Positions 23,607-36,420 of a stretch of DNA of 64,000 bases are shown here, piece by piece. A program made the position numbers and the translations under genes. Numbering within the stretch: the first letter of the stretch is position 1; every line of letters starts with the position of its first letter. The notes below the pieces were generated by a model. The model saw nothing but the letters and a program-made list of their open reading frames with translations, was not told where the DNA came from and did no database searches. Location of the stretch: NCBI GenBank assembly GCA_037783545.1, contig JBBELK010000323.1, positions 372,001 to 436,000 on the forward strand, given 5' to 3'. Source of the DNA: Henricia sp. BOLD:AAB3569 (Eukaryota; Echinodermata; Asteroidea; Spinulosida; Echinasteridae).

Positions 23607-24810
23607 GCAAATTTGCCGACGTTTGGACCACACTTTGACCAAATTGCCGAGCCAAACTGGGGTGCGTCAACGACAGTCCGAAGGACTGAGCATGCGCACG
23701 ACTCAGGAGTACACCAAAGAGGTGTGTACAGACAGCCACGGTTTGCGTGAGCAGTCAGGAAGCCCCAACCCAGTTTTCCCTAAACTTTGAAATTTCTCTG
23801 CCATTTCCCGGCGAAAGTCTGTCATTTTTTTAGGACAAGTGCGCAATATAGAGAGTTTGGAGCATGCAAAATTTGAAGTTCGTCGGAACATTTTTCGACC
23901 TCCAAATTTGCCGACGTTTGGACCACACTTTGACCAAATTGCCGAGCCAATCTGGGGTGCGTCAACGACAGTCCGAAGGACTGAGCATGCGCACGACTCA
24001 GGAGTACACCAAAGAGGTGTGTACAGACAGCCACGGTTTGCGTGAGCAGTCAGGAAGCCCCAACCCAGTTTTCCCTAAACTTTGAAATTTCTCTGCCATT
24101 TCCCGGCGAAAGTCTGTCAATTTTTTAGGACAAGTGCGCAATATAGAGAGTTTGGAGCATGCAAAATTTGAAGTTCGTCGGAACATTTTTCGACGTCCAA
24201 ATTTGCCGACGTTTGGACCACACTTTGACCAAATTGCCGAGCCAAACTGGGGTGCGTCAACGACAGTCCGAAGGACTGAGCATGCGCACGACTCAGGAGT
24301 ACACCAAAGAGGTGTGTACAGACAGCCACGGTTTGCGTGAGCAGTCAGGAAGCCCCAACCCAGTTTTCCCTAAACTTTGAAATTTCTCTGCCATTTCCCG
24401 GCGAAAGTCTGTCAATTTTTTAGGACAAGTGCGCAATATAGAGAGTTTGGAGCATGCAAAATTTGAAGTTCGTCGGAACATTTTTCGACCTCCAAATTTG
24501 CCGACGTTTGGACCACACTTTGACCAAATTGCCGAGCCAAACTGGCGTGCGTCAACGACAGTCCGAAGGACTGAGCATGCGCACGACTCAGGAGTACACC
24601 AAAGAGGTGTGTACAGACAGCCACGGTTTGCGTGAGCAGTCAGGAAGCCCCAACCCAGTTTTCCCTAAACTTTGAAATTTCTCTGCCATTTCCCGGCGAA
24701 AGTCTGTCAATTTTGTAGGACAAGTGCGCAATATAGAGAGTTTGGAGCATGCAAAATTTGAAGTTCGTCGGAACATTTTTCGACCTCCAAATTTGCCGAC
24801 GTTTGGACCA

Positions 24811-25959
24811 CACTTTGACCAAATTGCCGAGCCAAACTGGGGTGCGTCAACGACAGTCCGAAGGACTGAGCATGCGCACGACTCAGGAGTACACCAAAGA
24901 GGTGTGTACAGACAGCCACGGTTTGCGTGAGCAGTCAGGAAGCCCCAACCCAGTTTTCCCTAAACTTTGAAATTTCTCTTCCATTTCCCGGCGAAAGTCT
25001 GTCAATTTTTTAGGACAAGTGCGCAATATAGAGAGTTTGGAGCATGCAAAATTTGAAGTTCGTCGGAACATTTTTCGACCTCCAAATTTGCCGACGTTTG
25101 GACCACACTTTGTCCAAATTGCCGAGCCAAACTGGGGTGCGTCAACGACAGTCCGAAGGACTGAGCATGCGCACGATTCAGGAGTACACCAAAGAGGTGT
25201 GTACAGACAGCCACGGTTTGCGCGAGCAGTCAGGAAGCCCCAATCCAGTTTTCCCTAAACTTTGAAATTTCTCTGCCATTTCCCGGCGAAAGTCTATCAA
25301 TTTTTTAGGACAAGTGCGCAATATAGAGAGTTTGGAGCATGCAAAATTTGAAGTTCGTCGGAACATTTTTCAACCTCCAAATTTGCCGACGTTTGGACCA
25401 CACTTTGACCAAATTGCCGAGCCAAACTGGGGTGCGTCAACGACAGTCCGAAGGACTGAGCATGCGCACGACTCAGGAGTACACCAAAGATGTGTACAGA
25501 CAGCCACGGTTTGCGTGAGCAAACCGTGGCTGTCTGTTTTCCCTAAACTTTGAAATTTCTCTGCCATTTCCCGGCGAAAGTCTGTCAATTTTTTAGGACA
25601 AGTGCGCAATATAGAGAGTTTGGAGCATGCAAAATTTGAAGTTCGTCGGAACATTTTTCGACCTCCAAATTTGCCGACGTTTGGACCACACTTTGACCAA
25701 ATTGCCGAGCCAAACTGGGGTGCGTCAACGACAGTCCGAACGACTGAGCATGCGCACGACTCAGGAGTACACCAAAGAGGTGTGTACAGACAGCCATGGT
25801 TTGCGTGAGCAGTCAGGAAGCCCCAACCCAGTTTTCCCTAAACTTTGAAATTTCTCTGCCATTTCCCGGCAAAAGTCTGTCAATTTTTTAGGACAAGTGC
25901 GCAATATAGAGAGTTTGGAGCATGCAAAATTTGAAGTTCGTCGGAACATTTTTCGACCT
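24811..25959. repeat. Block containing the fold-back monomer, copy 2
   Basis: This is the second copy of 22458-23606, with the same rare markers in the same order. The monomers between the two copies (23607-24810) do not belong to the duplicated unit. They carry CCAATCTGG (about 23948), the first AatII-subtype site (GACGTC at 24192) and CTGGCGTGC (about 24542). Confidence 0.85.
25496..25537. repeat. Perfect 19-bp inverted repeat, copy 2
   Basis: Arms 25496-25514 and 25519-25537 flank the loop GTGA and are identical to the copy at 23143-23184. The rearranged monomer arose once and was then carried along in the 2,353-bp duplication. Confidence 0.9.
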
Positions 25960-26165
25960 CCAAATTTGCCGACGTTTGGACCACACTTTGACCAAATTGC
26001 CGAGCCAAACTGGGGTGCGTCAACGACAGTCCGAAGGACTGAGCATGCGCACGACTCAGGAGTACACCAAAGAGGTGTGTACAGACAGCCACGGTTTGCG
26101 TGAGCAGTCAGGAAGCCCCAACCCAGTTTTCCCTAAACTTTGAAATTTCTCTGCCATTTCCCGGG

Positions 26166-27420
26166 GAAAGTCTGTCAATTTTGTAGGACAAGTGCGCAAT
26201 ATAGAGAGTTTGGAGCATGCAAAATTTGAAGTTCGTCGGAACATTTTTCGACCTCCAAATTTGCCGACGTTTGGACCACACTTTGACCAAATTGCCGAGC
26301 CAAACTGGGGTGCGTCAACGACAGTCCGAAGGACTGAGCATGCGCACGACTCAGGAGTACACCAAAGAGGTGTGTACAGACAGCCACGGTTTGCGTGAGC
26401 AGTCAGGAAGCCCCAACGCAGTTTTCCCTAAACTTTGAAATTTCTCTGCCATTTCCCGGCGAAAGTCTGTACATTTTTTAGGACAAGTGCGCAATATAGA
26501 GAGTTTGGAGCATGCAAAATTTGAAGTTCGTCGGAACATTTTTTTCGACCTCCAAATTTGCCGACGTTTGGACCACACTTTGACCAAATTGCCGAGCCAA
26601 ACTGGGGTGCGTCAACGACAGTCCGAAGGACTGAGCATGCGCACGACTCAGGAGTACACCAAAGAGGTGTGTACAGACAGCCACGGTTTGCGTGAGCAGT
26701 CAGGAAGCCCCAACCCAGTTTTCCCTAAACTTTGAAATTTCTCTGCCATTTCCCGGCGAAAGTCTGTACATTTTTTAGGACAAGTGCGCAATATAGAGAG
26801 TTTGGAGCATGCAAAATTTGAAGTTCGTCGGAACTTTTTTTTCGACCTCCAAATTTGCCGACGTTTGGACCACACTTTGACCAAATTGCCGAGCCAAACT
26901 GGGGTGCGTCAACGACAGTCCGAAGGACTGTGCATGCGCACGACTCAGGAGTACACCAAAGAGGTGTGTACAGACAGCCACGGTTTGCGTGAGCAGTCAG
27001 GAAGCCCCAACCCAGTTTTCCCTAAACTTTGAAATTTCTCTTCCATTTCCTGGCAAAAGTCTGTCAATTTTTTAGGACAAGTGCGCAATATAGAGAGTTT
27101 GGAGCATGCAAAATTTGAAGTTCGTCGGAACATTTTTCGACCTCCAAATTTGCCGACGTTTGGACCACACTTTGACCAAATTGCCGAGCCAAACTGGGGT
27201 GCGTCAACGACAGTCCGAAGGACTGAGCATGCGCACGACTCAGGAGTACACCAAAGAGGTGTGTACAGACAGCCACGGTTTGCGTGAGCAGTCAGGAAGC
27301 CCCAACCCAGTTTTCCCTAAACTTTGAAATTTCTCTGCCATTTCCCGGCGAAAGTCTGTCAATTTTTTAGGACAAGTGCGCAATATAGAGAGTTTGGAGC
27401 ATGCAAAATTTGAAGTTCGT
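26166..27420. repeat. Flanking block of the 7-monomer domain, left copy
   Basis: It matches 36421-37675 at an offset of 10,255 bp. Markers are TTTTGTAGG just inside the left edge, CCCCAACGCAG (about 26411), CTGTACATTT (about 26468), a T-run lengthened to 7 (about 26538) and then 8 (about 26835), GGACTGTGC (about 26926) and TTTCCTGGCAAAAG (about 27046). The match is bounded by GGGGAAAG at 26161-26168 and by AAGAAC replacing CGGAAC at 27421. Confidence 0.85.
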
Positions 27421-29418
27421 AAGAACATTTTTCGACCTCCAAATTTTCCGACGTTTGGACCACACTTTGACCAAATTGCCGAGCCAAACTGGGGTGCGTC
27501 AACGACAGTCCGAAGGACTGAGCATGCGCACGACTCAGTAGTACACCAAAGAGGTGTGTACAGACAGCCACGGTTTGCGTGAGCAGTCAGGAAGCCCCAA
27601 CCAGTTTTCCCTAAACTTTGAAATTTCCCGGCGAAAGTCTGTCAATTTTTTAGGACAAGTGCGCAATATAGAGAGTTTGGAGCATGCAAAATTTGAAGTT
27701 CGTCGGAACATTTTTCGACCTCCAAATTTGACGACGTTTGGACCACACTTTGAACAAATTGCCGAGCCAAACTAGGGTGCGTCAACGACAGTCCGAAGGA
27801 CTGAGCATGCGCACGACTCAGGAGTACACCAAAGAGGTATGTACAGACAGCCACGGTTTGCGTGAGCAGTCAGGAAGCCCCAACCCAGTTTTCACTAAAC
27901 TTTGAAATTTCTCTGCCATTTCCCGGCGAAAGTCTGTCAATTTTTTAGGACAAGTGCGCAATATAGAGAGTTTGGAGCATGCAAAATTTGAAGTTCGTCG
28001 GAACATTTTTCGACTTCCAAATTTGCCGACGTTTGGACCACACTTTGACCAAATTGCCGAGCCAAACTGGGGTGCGTCAACGACAGTCCGAAGGACTGAG
28101 CATGCGCACGACTCAGGAGTACACCAAAGAGGTGTGTACAGACAGCCACGGTTTGCGTGAGCAGTCAGGAAGCCCCAACCCAGTTTTCCCTAAACTTTGA
28201 AATTTCTCTTCCATTTCCCGGCGAAAGTCTGTCAATTTTTTAGGACAAGTGCGCAATATAGAGAGTTTGGAGCATGCAAAATTTGAAGTTCGTCGGAACA
28301 TTTTTCGACCTCCAAATTTGCCGACGTTTGGACCACACTTTGACCAAATTGCCGAGCCAAACTGGGGTGCGTCAACGACAGTCCGAAGGACTGAGCATGC
28401 GCACGACTCAGGAGTACACCAAAGAGGTGTGTACAGACAGCCACGGTTTGCGTGAGCAGTCAGGAAGCCCCAACCCAGTTTTCCCTAAACTTTGAAATTT
28501 CTCTGCCATTTCCCGGCGAAAGTCTGTACATTTTTTAGGACAAGTGCGCAATATAGAGAGTTTGGAGCATGCAAAATTTGAAGTTCGTCGGAACTTTTTT
28601 TTCGACCTCCAAATTTTCCGACGTTTGGACCACACTTTGACCAAATTGCCGAGCCAAACTGGGGTGCGTCAACGACAGTCCGAAGGACTGAGCATGCGCA
28701 CGACTCAGGAGTACACCAAAGAGGTGTGTACAGACAGCCACGGTTTGCGTGAGCAGTCAGGAAGCCCCAACCATTTTTCCCTAAACTTTGAAATTTCCCG
28801 GCGAAAGTCTGTCAATTTTTTAGGACAAGTGCGCAATATAGAGAGTTTGGAGCATGCAAAATTTGAAGTTCGTCGGAACATTTTTCGACCTCCAAATTTG
28901 ACGACGTTTGGACCACACTTTGAACAAATTGCCGAGCCAAACTAGGGTGCGTCAACGACAGTCCGAAGGACTGAGCATGCGCACGACTCAGGAGTACACC
29001 AAAGAGGTATGTACAGACAGCCACGGTTTGCGTGAGCAGTCAGGAAGCCCCAACCCAGTTTTCACTAAACTTTGAAATTTCTCTGCCATTTCCCGGCGAA
29101 AGTCTGTCAATTTTTTAGGACAAGTGCGCAATATAGAGAGTTTGGAGCATGCAAAATTTGAAGTTCGTCGGAACATTTTTAGACTTCCAAATTTGCCGAC
29201 GTTTGGACCACACTTTGACCAAATTGCCGAGCCAAACTGGGGTGCGTCAACGACAGTCCGAAGGACTGAGCATGCGCACGACTCAGGAGTACACCAAAGA
29301 GGTGTGTACAGACAGCCACGGTTTGCGTGAGCAGTCAGGAATCCCCAACCCAGTTTTCGCTAAACTTTGAAATTTCTCTGCCATTTCCCGGCGAAAGTCT
29401 GTCAATTTTTTAGGACAA
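27376..29418. repeat. Seven-monomer higher-order repeat (2,043 bp), copy 1
   Basis: The monomer types run e-b-c-d-a-b-c'. Type e (283 bp) has CGTAAGAAC, TTTTCCGACG and an 11-bp deletion giving GAAATTTCCCGG. Type b has TTTGACGACG, TTTGAACAAA, AACTAGGG and GGTATGTAC. Type c has CGACTTCC and c' has AGACTTCC. Type d is near consensus. Type a (285 bp) has an 8-T run, TTTTCCGACG, CAACCATTTTT and the same 11-bp deletion. Two of each b- and c-type monomer per unit give an internal three- or four-monomer beat. Confidence 0.85.
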
Positions 29419-31461
29419 GTGCGCAATATAGAGAGTTTGGAGCATGCAAAATTTGAAGTTCGTAAGAACATTTTTCGACCTCCAAATTTTCCGACGTTTG
29501 GACCACACTTTGACCAAATTGCCGAGCCAAACTGGGGTGCGTCAACGACAGTCCGAAGGACTGAGCATGCGCACGACTCAGGAGTACACCAAAGAGGTGT
29601 GTACAGACAGCCACGGTTTGCGTGAGCAGTCAGGAAGCCCCAACCAGTTTTCCCTAAACTTTGAAATTTCCCGGCGAAAGTCTGTCAATTTTTTAGGACA
29701 AGTGCGCAATATAGAGAGTTTGGAGCATGCAAAATTTGAAGTTCGTCGGAACATTTTTCGACCTCCAAATTTGACGACGTTTGGACCACACTTTGAACAA
29801 ATTGCCGAGCCAAACTAGGGTGCGTCAACGACAGTCCGAAGGACTGAGCATGCGCACGACTCAGGAGTACACCAAAGAGGTATGTACAGACAGCCACGGT
29901 TTGCGTGAGCAGTCAGGAAGCCCCAACCCAGTTTTCACTAAACTTTGAAATTTCTCTGCCATTTCCCGGCGAAAGTCTGTCAATTTTTTAGGACAAGTGC
30001 GCAATATAGAGAGTTTGGAGCATGCAAAATTTGAAGTTCGTCGGAACATTTTTCGACTTCCAAATTTGCCGACGTTTGGACCACACTTTGACCAAATTGC
30101 CGAGCCAAACTGGGGTGCGTCAACGACAGTCCGAAGGACTGAGCATGCGCACGACTCAGGAGTACACCAAAGAGGTGTGTACAGACAGCCACGGTTTGCG
30201 TGAGCAGTCAGGAAGCCCCAACCCAGTTTTCCCTAAACTTTGAAATTTCTCTTCCATTTCCCGGCGAAAGTCTGTCAATTTTTTAGGACAAGTGCGCAAT
30301 ATAGAGAGTTTGGAGCATGCAAAATTTGAAGTTCGTCGGAACATTTTTCGACCTCCAAATTTGCCGACGTTTGGACCACACTTTGACCAAATTGCCGAGC
30401 CAAACTGGGGTGCGTCAACGACAGTCCGAAGGACTGAGCATGCGCACGACTCAGGAGTACACCAAAGAGGTGTGTACAGACAGCCACGGTTTGCGTGAGC
30501 AGTCAGGAAGCCCCAACCCAGTTTTCCCTAAACTTTGAAATTTCTCTGCCATTTCCCGGCGAAAGTCTGTACATTTTTTAGGACAAGTGCGCAATATAGA
30601 GAGTTTGGAGCATGCAAAATTTGAAGTTCGTCGGAACTTTTTTTTCGACCTCCAAATTTTCCGACGTTTGGACCACACTTTGACCAAATTGCCGAGCCAA
30701 ACTGGGGTGCGTCAACGACAGTCCGAAGGACTGAGCATGCGCACGACTCAGGAGTACACCAAAGAGGTGTGTACAGACAGCCACGGTTTGCGTGAGCAGT
30801 CAGGAAGCCCCAACCATTTTTCCCTAAACTTTGAAATTTCCCGGCGAAAGTCTGTCAATTTTTTAGGACAAGTGCGCAATATAGAGAGTTTGGAGCATGC
30901 AAAATTTGAAGTTCGTCGGAACATTTTTCGACCTCCAAATTTGACGACGTTTGGACCACACTTTGAACAAATTGCCGAGCCAAACTAGGGTGCGTCAACG
31001 ACAGTCCGAAGGACTGAGCATGCGCACGACTCAGGAGTACACCAAAGAGGTATGTACAGACAGCCACGGTTTGCGTGAGCAGTCAGGAAGCCCCAACCCA
31101 GTTTTCACTAAACTTTGAAATTTCTCTGCCATTTCCCGGCGAAAGTCTGTCAATTTTTTAGGACAAGTGCGCAATATAGAGAGTTTGGAGCATGCAAAAT
31201 TTGAAGTTCGTCGGAACATTTTTAGACTTCCAAATTTGCCGACGTTTGGACCACACTTTGACCAAATTGCCGAGCCAAACTGGGGTGCGTCAACGACAGT
31301 CCGAAGGACTGAGCATGCGCACGACTCAGGAGTACACCAAAGAGGTGTGTACAGACAGCCACGGTTTGCGTGAGCAGTCAGGAAGCCCCAACCCAGTTTT
31401 CCCTAAACTTTGAAATTTCTCTTCCATTTCCCGGCGAAAGTCTGTCAATTTTTTAGGACAA
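29419..31461. repeat. Seven-monomer higher-order repeat, copy 2
   Basis: The same e-b-c-d-a-b-c' order and the same 2,043-bp length directly follow copy 1. Copy 1 carries CAGTAGTAC in its type e monomer (about 27536) and GGAATCCCC with TTTTCGCTAAA in its last monomer (about 29338). Copy 2 has the ordinary bases there, so those changes arose after or outside the duplication. Confidence 0.85.
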
Positions 31462-34108
31462 GTGCGCAATATAGAGAGTTTGGAGCATGCAAAATTTGAA
31501 GTTCGTCGGAACATTTTTCGACCTCCAAATTTGCCGACGTTTGGACCACACTTTGACCAAATTGCCGAGCCAAACTGGGGTGCGTCAACGACAGTCCGAA
31601 GGACTGAGCATGCGCACGACTCAGGAGTACAGCAAAGAGGTGTGTACAGACAGCCACGGTTTGCGTGAGCAGTCAGGAAGCCCCAACCCAGTTTTCCCTA
31701 AACTTTGAAATTTCTCTGCCATTTCCCGGCGAAAGTCTGTCAATTTTGTAGGACAAGTGCGCAATATAGAGAGTTTGGAGCATGCAAAATTTGAAGTTCG
31801 TCGGAACATTTTTCGACCTCCAAATTTGCCGACGTTTGGACCACACTTTGACCAAACTGCCGAGCCAAACTGGGGTGCGTCAACGACAGTCCGAAGGACT
31901 GAGCATGCGCACGACTCAGGAGTACACCAAAGAGGTGTGTACAGACAGCCACGGTTTGCGTGAGCAGTCAGGAAGCCCCAACGCAGTTTTCCCTAAACTT
32001 TGAAATTTCTCTTCCATTTCCCGGCGAAAGTCTGTACATTTTTTAGGACAAGTGCGCAATATAGAGAGTTTGGAGCATGCAAAATTTGAAGTTCGTCGGA
32101 ACATTTTTCGACCTCCAAATTTGCCGACGTTTGGACCACACTTTGACCAAATTGCCGAGCCAAACTGGGGTGCGTCAACGACAGTCCGAAGGACTGAGCA
32201 TGCGCACGACTCAGGAGTACACCAAAGAGGTGTGTACAGACAGCCACGGTTTGCGTGAGCAGTCAGGAAGCCCCAACCCAGTTTTCCCTAAACTTTGAAA
32301 TTTCTCTGCCATTTCCCGGCGAAAGTCTGTACATTTTTTAGGACAAGTGCGCAATATAGAGAGTTTGGAGCATGCAAAATTTGAAGTTCGTCGGAACTTT
32401 TTTTTCGACCTCCAAATTTTCCGACGTTTGGACCACACTTTGACCAAATTGCCGAGCCAAACTGGGGTGCGTCAACGACAGTCCGAAGGACTGAGCATGC
32501 GCACGACTCAGGAGTACACCAAAGAGGTGTGTACAGACAGCCACGGTTTGCGTGAGCAGTCAGGAAGCCCCAACCATTTTTCCCTAAACTTTGAAATTTC
32601 CCGGCGAAAGTCTGTCAATTTTTTAGGACAAGTGCGCAATATAGAGAGTTTGGAGCATGCAAAATTTGAAGTTCGTCGGAACATTTTTCGACCTCCAAAT
32701 TTGACGACGTTTGGACCACACTTTGAACAAATTGCCGAGCCAAACTAGGGTGCGTCAACGACAGTCCGAAGGACTGAGCATGCGCACGACTCAGGAGTAC
32801 ACCAAAGAGGTATGTACAGACAGCCACGGTTTGCGTGAGCAGTCAGGAAGCCCCAACCCAGTTTTCACTAAACTTTGAAATTTCTCTGCCATTTCCCGGC
32901 GAAAGTCTGTCAATTTTTTAGGACAAGTGCGCAATATAGAGAGTTTGGAGCATGCAAAATTTGAAGTTCGTCGGAACATTTTTAGACTTCCAAATTTGCC
33001 GACGTTTGGACCACACTTTGACCAAATTGCCGAGCCAAACTGGGGTGCGTCAACGACAGTCCGAAGGACTGAGCATGCGCACGACTCAGGAGTACACCAA
33101 AGAGGTGTGTACAGACAGCCACGGTTTGCGTGAGCAGTCAGGAAGCCCCAACCCAGTTTTCCCTAAACTTTGAAATTTCTCTTCCATTTCCCGGCGAAAG
33201 TCTGTCAATTTTTTAGGACAAGTGCGCAATATAGAGAGTTTGGAGCATGCAAAATTTGAAGTTCGTCGGAACATTTTTCGACCTCCAAATTTGCCGACGT
33301 TTGGACCACACTTTGACCAAATTGCCGAGCCAAACTGGGGTGCGTCAACGACAGTCCGAAGGACTGAGCATGCGCACGACTCAGGAGTACAGCAAAGAGG
33401 TGTGTACAGACAGCCACGGTTTGCGTGAGCAGTCAGGAAGCCCCAACCCAGTTTTCCCTAAACTTTGAAATTTCTCTGCCATTTCCCGGCGAAAGTCTGT
33501 CAATTTTGTAGGACAAGTGCGCAATATAGAGAGTTTGGAGCATGCAAAATTTGAAGTTCGTCGGAACATTTTTCGACCTCCAAATTTGCCGACGTTTGGA
33601 CCACACTTTGACCAAATTGCCGAGCCAAACTGGGGTGCGTCAACGACAGTCCGAAGGACTGAGCATGCGCACGACTCAGGAGTACACCAAAGAGGTGTGT
33701 ACAGACAGCCACGGTTTGCGTGAGCAGTCAGGAAGCCCCAACGCAGTTTTCCCTAAACTTTGAAATTTCTCTGCCATTTCCCGGCGAAAGTCTGTACATT
33801 TTTTAGGACAAGTGCGCAATATAGAGAGTTTGGAGCATGCAAAATTTGAAGTTCGTCGGAACATTTTTTTCGACCTCCAAATTTGCCGACGTTTGGACCA
33901 CACTTTGACCAAATTGCCGAGCCAAACTGGGGTGCGTCAACGACAGTCCGAAGGACTGAGCATGCGCACGACTCAGGAGTACACCAAAGAGGTGTGTACA
34001 GACAGCCACGGTTTGCGTGAGCAGTCAGGAAGCCCCAACCCAGTTTTCCCTAAACTTTGAAATTTCTCTGCCATTTCCCGGCGAAAGTCTGTCAATTTTT
34101 TAGGACAA
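31462..34108. repeat. Derived units between copies 2 and 3 of the 7-monomer repeat
   Basis: The monomers read f-g-g-a-b-c' (31462-33221, 1,760 bp) and then f-g-h (33222-34108). Type f has GTACAGCAAAG. Type g has TTTTGTAGG with CCCCAACGCAG. Type h has a 7-T run. Types a, b and c' are those of the 7-monomer unit. The second 'g' position (32052) resembles h without the T-run change and has TCTCTTCC upstream. This is a deletion or recombination derivative joining the flanking-block monomers to the end of the 7-monomer unit. Confidence 0.75.
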
Positions 34109-36151
34109 GTGCGCAATATAGAGAGTTTGGAGCATGCAAAATTTGAAGTTCGTAAGAACATTTTTCGACCTCCACATTTTCCGACGTTTGGACCACACTT
34201 TGACCAAATTGCCGAGCCAAACTGGGGTGCGTCAACGACAGTCCGAAGGACTGAGCATGCGCACGACTCAGGAGTACACCAAAGAGGTGTGTACAGACAG
34301 CCACGGTTTGCGTGAGCAGTCAGGAAGCCCCAACCAGTTTTCCCTAAACTTTGAAATTTCCCGGCGAAAGTCTGTCAATTTTTTAGGACAAGTGCGCAAT
34401 ATAGAGAGTTTGGAGCATGCAAAATTTGAAGTTCGTCGGAACATTTTTCGACCTCCAAATTTGACGACGTTTGGACCACACTTTGAACAAATTGCCGAGC
34501 CAAACTAGGGTGCGTCAACGACAGTCCGAAGGACTGAGCATGCGCACGACTCAGGAGTACACCAAAGAGGTATGTACAGACAGCCACGGTTTGCGTGAGC
34601 AGTCAGGAAGCCCCAACCCAGTTTTCACTAAACTTTGAAATTTCTCTGCCATTTCCCGGCGAAAGTCTGTCAATTTTTTAGGACAAGTGCGCAATATAGA
34701 GAGTTTGGAGCATGCAAAATTTGAAGTTCGTCAGAACATTTTTCGACTTCCAAATTTGCCGACGTTTGGACCACACTTTGACCAAATTGCCGAGCCAAAC
34801 TGGGGTGCGTCAACGACAGTCCGAAGGACTGAGCATGCGCACGACTCAGGAGTACACCAAAGAGGTGTGTACAGACAGCCACGGTTTGCGTGAGCAGTCA
34901 GGAAGCCCCAACCCAGTTTTCCCTAAACTTTGAAATTTCTCTTCCATTTCCCGGCGAAAGTCTGTCAATTTTTTAGGACAAGTGCGCAATATAGAGAGTT
35001 TGGAGCATGCAAAATTTGAAGTTCGTCGGAACATTTTTCGACCTCCAAATTTGCCGACGTTTGGACCACACTTTGACCAAATTGCCGAGCCAAACTGGGG
35101 TGCGTCAACGACAGTCCGAAGGACTGAGCATGCGCACGACTCAGGAGTACACCAAAGAGGTGTGTACAGACAGCCACGGTTTGCGTGAGCAGTCAGGAAG
35201 CCCCAACCCAGTTTTCCCTAAACTTTGAAATTTCTCTGCCATTTCCCGGCGAAAGTCTGTACATTTTTTAGGACAAGTGCGCAATATAGAGAGTTTGGAG
35301 CATGCAAAATTTGAAGTTCGTCGGAACTTTTTTTTCGACCTCCAAATTTTCCGACATTTGGACCACACTTTGACCAAATTGCCGAGCCAAACTGGGGTGC
35401 GTCAACGACAGTCCGAAGGACTGAGCATGCGCACGACTCAGGAGTACACCAAAGAGGTGTGTACAGACAGCCACGGTTTGCGTGAGCAGTCAGGAAGCCC
35501 CAACCATTTTTCCCTAAACTTTGAAATTTCCCGGCGAAAGTCTGTCAATTTTTTAGGACAAGTGCGCAATATAGAGAGTTTGGAGCATGCAAAATTTGAA
35601 GTTCGTCGGAACATTTTTCGACCTCCAAATTTGACGACGTTTGGACCACACTTTGAACAAATTGCCGAGCCAAACTAGGGTGCGTCAACGACAGTCCGAA
35701 GGACTGAGCATGCGCACGACTCAGGAGTACACCAAAGAGGTATGTACAGACAGCCACGGTTTGCGTGAGCAGTCAGGAAGCCCCAACCCAGTTTTCACTA
35801 AACTTTGAAATTTCTCTGCCATTTCCCGGCGAAAGTCTGTCAATTTTTTAGGACAAGTGCGCAATATAGAGAGTTTGGAGCATTCAAAATTTGAAGTTCG
35901 TCGGAACATTTTTAGACTTCCAAATTTGCCGACGTTTGGACCACACTTTGACCAAATTGCCGAGCCAAACTGGGGTGCGTCAACGACAGTCCGAAGGACT
36001 GAGCATGCGCACGACTCAGGAGTACACCAAAGAGGTGTGTACAGACAGCCACGGTTTGCGTGAGCAGTCAGGAAGCCCCAACCCAGTTTTCCCTAAACTT
36101 TGAAATTTCTCTTCCATTTCCCGGCGAAAGTCTGTCAATTTTTTAGGACAA
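34109..36151. repeat. Seven-monomer higher-order repeat, copy 3
   Basis: The order e-b-c-d-a-b-c' and the length of 2,043 bp recur. Private differences are CTCCACATTTTCC (about 34171), CGTCAGAAC (about 34730), CCGACATTTGG (about 35351) and GAGCATTCAAAA (about 35879), the last of which destroys one GCATGC site. It is followed by f-g-h (36152-37038), as in the preceding unit. Confidence 0.85.
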
Positions 36152-36420
36152 GTGCGCAATATAGAGAGTTTGGAGCATGCAAAATTTGAAGTTCGTCGGA
36201 ACATTTTTCGACCTCCAAATTTGCCGACGTTTGGACCACACTTTGACCAAATTGCCGAGCCAAACTGGGGTGCGTCAACGACAGTCCGAAGGACTGAGCA
36301 TGCGCACGACTCAGGAGTACAGCAAAGAGGTGTGTACAGACAGCCACGGTTTGCGTGAGCAGTCAGGAAGCCCCAACCCAGTTTTCCCTAAACTTTGAAA
36401 TTTCTCTGCCATTTCCCGGC

